NCBI GenBank assembly: GCA_031262495.1 | Contig: JAISHV010000083.1 | Span: 1-35,632 of the forward strand | Direction of reading: 5' to 3' | Source of the DNA: Ruminococcus sp. | GTDB taxonomy: Bacteria > Bacillota > Clostridia > Oscillospirales > Ruminococcaceae | DNA: 35,632 nt | Shown here: positions 31,761 to 35,632 of the stretch, one piece after another | How the letters are laid out: each line of letters starts with the position of its first letter | Position numbering within the stretch: position 1 is the first letter of the stretch | Position numbers and translations under genes: made by a program | Notes under the pieces: model-generated | Seen by the model: the letters and a program-made list of their open reading frames with translations, nothing else | Told to the model about the DNA's origin: nothing | Database searches by the model: none

Positions 31761-31973
31761 TTAGTATGACAAAGTTATCAGAAGCAGAAGTCTTTCAGAC
31801 CGAAACCTACTCTTTCAGTTAATCATAATTCTTAGTATGACAAAGTTATCAGAAGCAGAAGTCTTTCAGACCGAAACCTACTCTTTCAGTTAATCATGAT
31901 TTTTAGTATGACAAAGTTATCAGAAGCAGAAGTCTTTCAGACCGAAGCCTACTCTTTCAGTTAATCATGATTT
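31761..31973 (+). repeat. Three tandem 71-bp repeats, each containing an 18-codon frame
   Basis: Three head-to-tail copies with exactly 71-base period lie at 31761-31831, 31832-31902 and 31903-31973. They are nearly identical; differences are a few bases at the junctions and one A-to-G change in copy three. Each copy contains ATG...TAA encoding MTKLSEAEVFQTETYSFS (31766-31822, 31837-31893, 31908-31964; copy three has Ala for the second Thr of TET). No Shine-Dalgarno site precedes the ATGs, and 71 is not a multiple of three, so they do not form a repeat protein. Each unit also contains a small hairpin GTCT-TTC-AGAC. Lying between nusA and ylxR, the array is transcribed with the operon. Confidence 0.95.
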
Positions 31974-32001
31974 GCCGTAAGCTTACTACATTTTGAAAAT
32001 T

Positions 32002-32274
32002 ATGGAAACAAAAACACGCAAATTACCCGAACGCCTGTGTCTCGGATGTAATGAGATGAAGCCCAAAAACACATTAATACGGATAGTCAAATCCCCTGAC
32101 GGTGAAATTTCACTCGACCTCACGGGCAAAAAACCGGGCAGAGGCGCATATATATGTGGCAGTACGGATTGTCTCAAACGCTTAAAAAAATCAGGACGGC
32201 TGTCCAAACAATTCAAGAGTGCCATACCCGATGAGGTGTTCACAGGGCTTGAAGCGGCGCTCGACGCTAAGTAA
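32002..32274 (+). CDS. YlxR (RnpM-type) RNA-binding protein
   Basis: A 90-residue member of the YlxR/DUF448 family, encoded between nusA and infB in most Firmicutes. Recognised by METKTRKLPERLCLGCNEMKPKNTLIRIVKSPDGEI, KKPGRGAYICGSTDC and a basic C-terminal half. The Bacillus subtilis homologue was reported to bind RNase P RNA and modulate its activity; I infer the same role. The CLGC and YIC...C cysteines could bind metal. The ATG at 32002 has no strong ribosome site, perhaps because the repeat array displaced one; a TTG at 31993 is an alternative. It follows the repeats by 28 bases. Confidence 0.92.
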   Translation: METKTRKLPERLCLGCNEMKPKNTLIRIVKSPDGEISLDLTGKKPGRGAYICGSTDCLKRLKKSGRLSKQFKSAIPDEVFTGLEAALDAK

Positions 32275-32295
32275 TTTGAAACGGAAACCAAAAAA

Positions 32296-32601
32296 TTGAA
32301 TCAAAAAAAAGATATTTCCGGGATTATAACGATTGCCCGGCGTGCCGGGAAACTCATTTTAGGGTTTGATGCCGTCAAAGAAGCGATTATGACACGTCAG
32401 GCGAAACTGATACTTATTACGGCGGATGTTTCGGCAAAGACCGAGAAAGAGACAGTCTTTTTTGCAGAAAAGAAAAATGTCCCTGTTAAAAAAATGACAC
32501 TGACACAGGATGACTTGATGAACCTGTTTGGGAAACAGTACGGGGTGCTCTCCGTTTCAGACCAAGGATTTGCGGAAAAGATACTTTCCGATTATATATA
32601 A
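32296..32601 (+). CDS. L7Ae-family ribosomal protein (YlxQ-like)
   Basis: A 101-residue L7Ae/L30e-family protein of the YlxQ group. Such proteins bind kink-turn motifs in RNA. The family pattern is seen in ISGIITIARRAGKLILGFDAVKEAI, AKLILITADVSAKTEKE and FGKQYGVLSVSDQGFAEKIL. Translation appears to start at TTG (32296), preceded by a weak GGAAAC; there is no ATG near, and the first methionine inside the frame is too far into the fold. It follows ylxR by 21 bases and precedes infB, as in other Firmicutes. The exact RNA target in vivo is unknown. Confidence 0.9.
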   Translation: MNQKKDISGIITIARRAGKLILGFDAVKEAIMTRQAKLILITADVSAKTEKETVFFAEKKNVPVKKMTLTQDDLMNLFGKQYGVLSVSDQGFAEKILSDYI

Positions 32602-32663
32602 ACCGGTGAATTCGGGAAAATTTGCTATCACACGTCGGGGGGAGCCCGACCGGAGGATTATTA

Positions 32664-35390
32664 ATGACTCAAAAACAACCCAAAACGAAAATCAGCGAAA
32701 CAGCAAAAGACTTAAAACTCCCTGTACAAGAAATTTTAGACTTCTTTAAAAACAGTGTCGGCGAAGAAAAAAAGTCGTCCGGGACATTTACAAATGAAGA
32801 AGTTAATTTAGTTTTAGAGCATTTCACGTCTGTCAATCAAGTGGAAAGCTTTGATGAGTTTTTTTCCGTACGCCAAAAAGCGGAGAAAACTACAAAAGCG
32901 GAAGCGGCGCTTAAGTCGCTTAAAGCTATAATTCCCATACCTAAACTGAAACCTCATAAGCCCGAAAAGCCCGAACAACCGAAAAAAACTCCGGAGACGG
33001 CAAAAACCGTTTCACCGCGGGTTAAAAAAGCCGCTGTTAAAGCCGAGGTACAGCCAAAGCCCAAAGCGGAGACGGTTAAACCCGTTCCGAGACAGACGGT
33101 TAATTTACCGGTTCACCCGAATTTAGATGTTTCGGCAAACCTCATGCGCCAGCGTGAAGCAGAGGCGGCTAAAAAAGCGGCTGAAACAAAACAGGCGGCA
33201 AAAAAAGCGGCTGAAAGTGCCGCACGTAAGCCTGAAAGTGCGACAAGTGCTAAGAATAACATTCGTAATGAGCGTTTTAACGCTGCTCAGGTGTTATCCA
33301 AACAAAATGAAAAGAAAAAACCGGAAAAAACGAAGAATTCCGAAGTTCACTCAAAACAGAATCAAACAAAACTGAATGTAGGTCTTGCGGACAGTTCGAC
33401 TGTGGATAAGAAAATCCACGCTGTCGATACACGCGGCACGTATGTTGAGATTGATAAATATAACGAGCGTTATGATAATATCGCTCCTGCTTCAATCGGC
33501 GGAAAGAAAAACGACAACTTTAAAAATAAACAAAAAATCGTTCAGAAGTCACAGCAGCGCAAGAGTCAGCAGTTCTCTAACAAGCACGAGACAGAAGCTC
33601 AAAAAATGAAACGCTTAGAGCTTGAACGTGCAAGAAAACAACAGCTAAAGGTTTTAATTCCGAATGAAATTGTTGTTTCGGAGCTTGCTGCCCGTCTTAA
33701 AGTTACTGCAACGCAAGTTATAAAAACACTTATGAAACTCGGCGAAATGGTTACTATAAATCAAGTGATTGATTTTGATACCGCTTCTCTTGTCGCCGAA
33801 GAATTAGGTGCTAAAGTAGAAAAGGAAGTAATTCTTACTATTGAGGAACGTCTTATTGATGATTCCGATGATACCGAGGGCGGCGTAGAGCGTCCCCCTG
33901 TGGTTGTGGTTATGGGTCACGTTGACCACGGTAAAACGTCATTGCTTGACTATATCCGCCACACATCCGTTACTTCAACGGAAGCGGGGGGTATTACTCA
34001 GCATATCGGTGCTTATATGGTTGAGGTTGACGGTAAGAAGATTACATTCCTTGATACACCCGGACACGCCGCATTTACGTCAATGAGAGCCAGAGGCGCG
34101 TCTGTTACGGATATAGCCATCTTAGTGGTTGCGGCAGATGATGGAATTATGCCTCAGACGATAGAAGCCATTAACCACGCCAAAGCGGCGAATGTACCTA
34201 TAATAGTAGCCATTAATAAAATGGATAAAGAAGCCGCAAAACCCGATGTTATAAAGCAGCAGCTTACAGAGCACGGGCTTGTTATCGAAGAATGGGGCGG
34301 CGATGTTATCTGTGTGCCTGTTTCGGCTAAAACCGGTATGGGTATTGAAGACCTGTTAGAGCAAATCTTAGTTGTAGCAGAAGTAGCTGAACTCAAAGCC
34401 AACCCGAACCGCCCTGCTAAAGGTGCTGTAATTGAAGCACGTCTTGACAAAGGCAGAGGACCTATCGCTACAATCCTTATTCAGAGCGGTACTCTCCATA
34501 CAGGCGATGTAATTATCGCCGGCACGGCTGTAGGGCGTGTCAGAGTTATGACAAACGACAAGGGCGAAATCGTAAAAGAGGCATTCCCCTCTCAGCCTGT
34601 TGAGATAACAGGGCTTGCGGAAGTTCCGGCGGCGGGTGATATATTTAACGCCGTTGCAGACGAACGTCTTGCACGTGAACTTGTTGAAGAACGCCGCCAT
34701 AATCAAAAACAAGAGCAATTCGCGCAATATCAAAAAGTTACGCTTGATAATTTGTTCAGTCAGATTGAACAAGGTAATATTAAGGAACTCCCGATTATTG
34801 TTAAAGCGGATGTACAGGGTTCTGTCGAAGCCGTTAAACAAAGTCTTGAAAAACTCACAAACGAAGAAGTCCGCGTAAGAGTAATCCACGGCGCGGTGGG
34901 AGCTATTTCAGAGTCTGATGTTATGCTTGCCGATGCTTCAAATGCAATTATTGTCGGATTTAACGTACGCCCCGACCCTGTGGCGGAAGATTCTGCGAAA
35001 CGCGACGGTGTAGAACTTCGTCTTTACCGCATTATCTATGATGCCATTGAAGAAGTACAGACCGCTATGAAAGGTATGCTTGCGCCGAAATACCGCGAAG
35101 TCAATTTCGGGCGCGCAGAAGTCCGTCAGGTATATAAAATTACGAATGTCGGTATGGTTGCAGGCTGTTATGTTGTTTCGGGCAAAATCGCCCGCAACAA
35201 TGAAATCAGAGTGGTACGCGACGGTATTATTATTGCAACAGACAAAATCGGTTCACTCAAACGCTTTAAAGATGATGTTAAGGATGTTGCCGAAGGGTAC
35301 GAGTGCGGTATTACGCTCGATAAATTCACCGATGTAAAGGTCGGGGATATGCTTGAAGGGTTTATTACGGAAGAGTATCGCGCCGATTAA
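32664..35390 (+). CDS. infB: Translation initiation factor IF-2
   Basis: A 908-residue IF-2. The N-terminal ~300 residues are Lys/Ala/Glu-rich and low complexity (e.g. [20 protein letters not shown]), then the IF2-N subdomain ([24 protein letters not shown]). The G domain begins near 414: G1 GHVDHGKTS (about 418), switch [11 protein letters not shown]3 DTPGHAAF, G4 NKMDK, G5 SAKTG. C-terminal domains include [17 protein letters not shown] and [27 protein letters not shown]...[10 protein letters not shown] (fMet-tRNA-binding). It places initiator tRNA on the 30S subunit and hydrolyses GTP on subunit joining. GGAGGATTATTA before the ATG at 32664 is a strong ribosome site; an upstream in-frame ATG at 32622 is rejected for lack of one. 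Confidence 0.97.
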   Translation: MTQKQPKTKISETAKDLKLPVQEILDFFKNSVGEEKKSSGTFTNEEVNLVLEHFTSVNQVESFDEFFSVRQKAEKTTKAEAALKSLKAIIPIPKLKPHKPEKPEQPKKTPETAKTVSPRVKKAAVKAEVQPKPKAETVKPVPRQTVNLPVHPNLDVSANLMRQREAEAAKKAAETKQAAKKAAESAARKPESATSAKNNIRNERFNAAQVLSKQNEKKKPEKTKNSEVHSKQNQTKLNVGLADSSTVDKKIHAVDTRGTYVEIDKYNERYDNIAPASIGGKKNDNFKNKQKIVQKSQQRKSQQFSNKHETEAQKMKRLELERARKQQLKVLIPNEIVVSELAARLKVTATQVIKTLMKLGEMVTINQVIDFDTASLVAEELGAKVEKEVILTIEERLIDDSDDTEGGVERPPVVVVMGHVDHGKTSLLDYIRHTSVTSTEAGGITQHIGAYMVEVDGKKITFLDTPGHAAFTSMRARGASVTDIAILVVAADDGIMPQTIEAINHAKAANVPIIVAINKMDKEAAKPDVIKQQLTEHGLVIEEWGGDVICVPVSAKTGMGIEDLLEQILVVAEVAELKANPNRPAKGAVIEARLDKGRGPIATILIQSGTLHTGDVIIAGTAVGRVRVMTNDKGEIVKEAFPSQPVEITGLAEVPAAGDIFNAVADERLARELVEERRHNQKQEQFAQYQKVTLDNLFSQIEQGNIKELPIIVKADVQGSVEAVKQSLEKLTNEEVRVRVIHGAVGAISESDVMLADASNAIIVGFNVRPDPVAEDSAKRDGVELRLYRIIYDAIEEVQTAMKGMLAPKYREVNFGRAEVRQVYKITNVGMVAGCYVVSGKIARNNEIRVVRDGIIIATDKIGSLKRFKDDVKDVAEGYECGITLDKFTDVKVGDMLEGFITEEYRAD

Positions 35391-35632
35391 AGCTTATTTA
35401 GATGTTTGTGAATGGTCTGTGAATGTCATTCCAGAAGACAGAGGCGAGAATACAGAATACAGATGAGATGTCTCGTAGCGTTGCTACGTTTGAATGTCTG
35501 TGAATGTCCGTTTGAATGTCACGTTTGAATGTCATATGAATGTCGTGAATGTCCGTTTGCATGAACTTGTCAGGGGTAAGGGGGAAGGGGGCGGCTATAG
35601 CGGCGGTATTACCCCGCCGCCCCCTTCCCACT
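35391..35632. repeat. Short-repeat region after infB (GAATGTC iterations)
   Basis: No gene is supported here. GAATGTC occurs seven times (35421, 35492, 35502, 35514, 35527, 35538, 35547) with irregular 10-13-base spacing in the last six. Two AGAATAC heptamers (near 35447-35460) match the array at 10655-10745. CGTAGC-GTT-GCTACG (35474-35488) is a hairpin sharing 15 bases with 16649-16663. Together the segment looks like a pile-up of dispersed intergenic repeats. It ends at the window edge. Confidence 0.8.
35582..35629. terminator. 14-bp G+C-rich inverted repeat, possible infB operon terminator
   Basis: GGGAAGGGGGCGGC (35582-35595) is the exact reverse complement of GCCGCCCCCTTCCC (35616-35629), with a 20-base loop. 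It lies 192 bases after the infB stop. The window ends three bases later, so whether a T-run follows cannot be seen. It could also be the end of a mobile or dispersed element. Confidence 0.45.

Noticed and set aside
31761-31973. CRISPR array
   Set aside because: The repeats are contiguous 71-bp units with no unique spacers, and no cas gene is present in the window.
34368-34889. 173-codon minus-strand frame
   Set aside because: It is antisense to the GTPase and C-terminal domains of infB and has no independent support.

Overview
The window reads as a low-to-moderate G+C Gram-positive chromosome segment, most likely from an anaerobic member of class Clostridia (order Oscillospirales is my best guess). 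The reasons are the Firmicutes-type rimP-nusA-ylxR-L7Ae-infB operon, AddAB in place of RecBCD, lipoprotein signal peptides with no outer-membrane genes, strong Shine-Dalgarno sites, consensus -35/-10 promoters with 17-bp spacers, an indolepyruvate:ferredoxin oxidoreductase beside an AMP-forming phenylacetate-CoA ligase, and a Na+-pumping decarboxylase. No rRNA operon, phage or CRISPR array is present.

Layout. 1-2256 (+): a PHP-domain phosphoesterase and a short malic enzyme. 2283-2407 (+): a tRNA-Leu(CAA) under a near-consensus promoter. 2408-3081: a repeat-rich stretch with REP-like hairpins, a possible 41-residue membrane peptide and two terminators. 3082-10014 (-): an unrecognised 292-residue protein with its own promoter and a palindrome over its -10; then, in transcription order, oadG-oadB (membrane subunits of a Na+ decarboxylase) and iorA-iorB-paaK-ACT (aromatic 2-oxoacid oxidation and CoA activation). 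10103-12987 (-): a group suggestive of cell-surface or differentiation control, with a zinc-ribbon protein behind a long leader, a PilZ protein behind its own promoter and a compact structured leader, a ParA ATPase and a ComFB-like protein; a heptanucleotide repeat array lies between the last two. 13146-16557 (-): proB-proA flanked by two membrane-anchored proteins of unknown role. 16604-16778: a MITE-like inverted-repeat element abutting addA. 16778-23657 (-): addB-addA. 23760-26444 (-): a MacB-like fused ABC protein. 26609-29756: two convergent genes for lipoprotein solute-binding proteins without adjacent permeases. 30056-35390 (+): promoter, attenuator-like hairpin and rimP-nusA-ylxR-L7Ae-infB, interrupted after nusA by three 71-bp tandem repeats. 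35391-35632: more short repeats and a 14-bp G+C-rich inverted repeat at the window edge.

Working together. Ior converts aryl-pyruvates from aromatic amino acids to aryl-acetyl-CoA and reduced ferredoxin; PaaK links arylacetates to CoA, and the double-ACT protein could sense an amino acid. OadBG could export Na+ using oxaloacetate or another carboxyl donor, but its carboxyltransferase and biotin carrier are not here. The PilZ gene is the only c-di-GMP link visible. The most unusual material is non-coding: the 71-bp triplet inside an essential operon, the PilZ leader, the MITE-like element, and repeat families that recur at 2.5, 10.7, 16.6 and 35.5 kb. All functions are inferred from reading the sequence; no database search was run.
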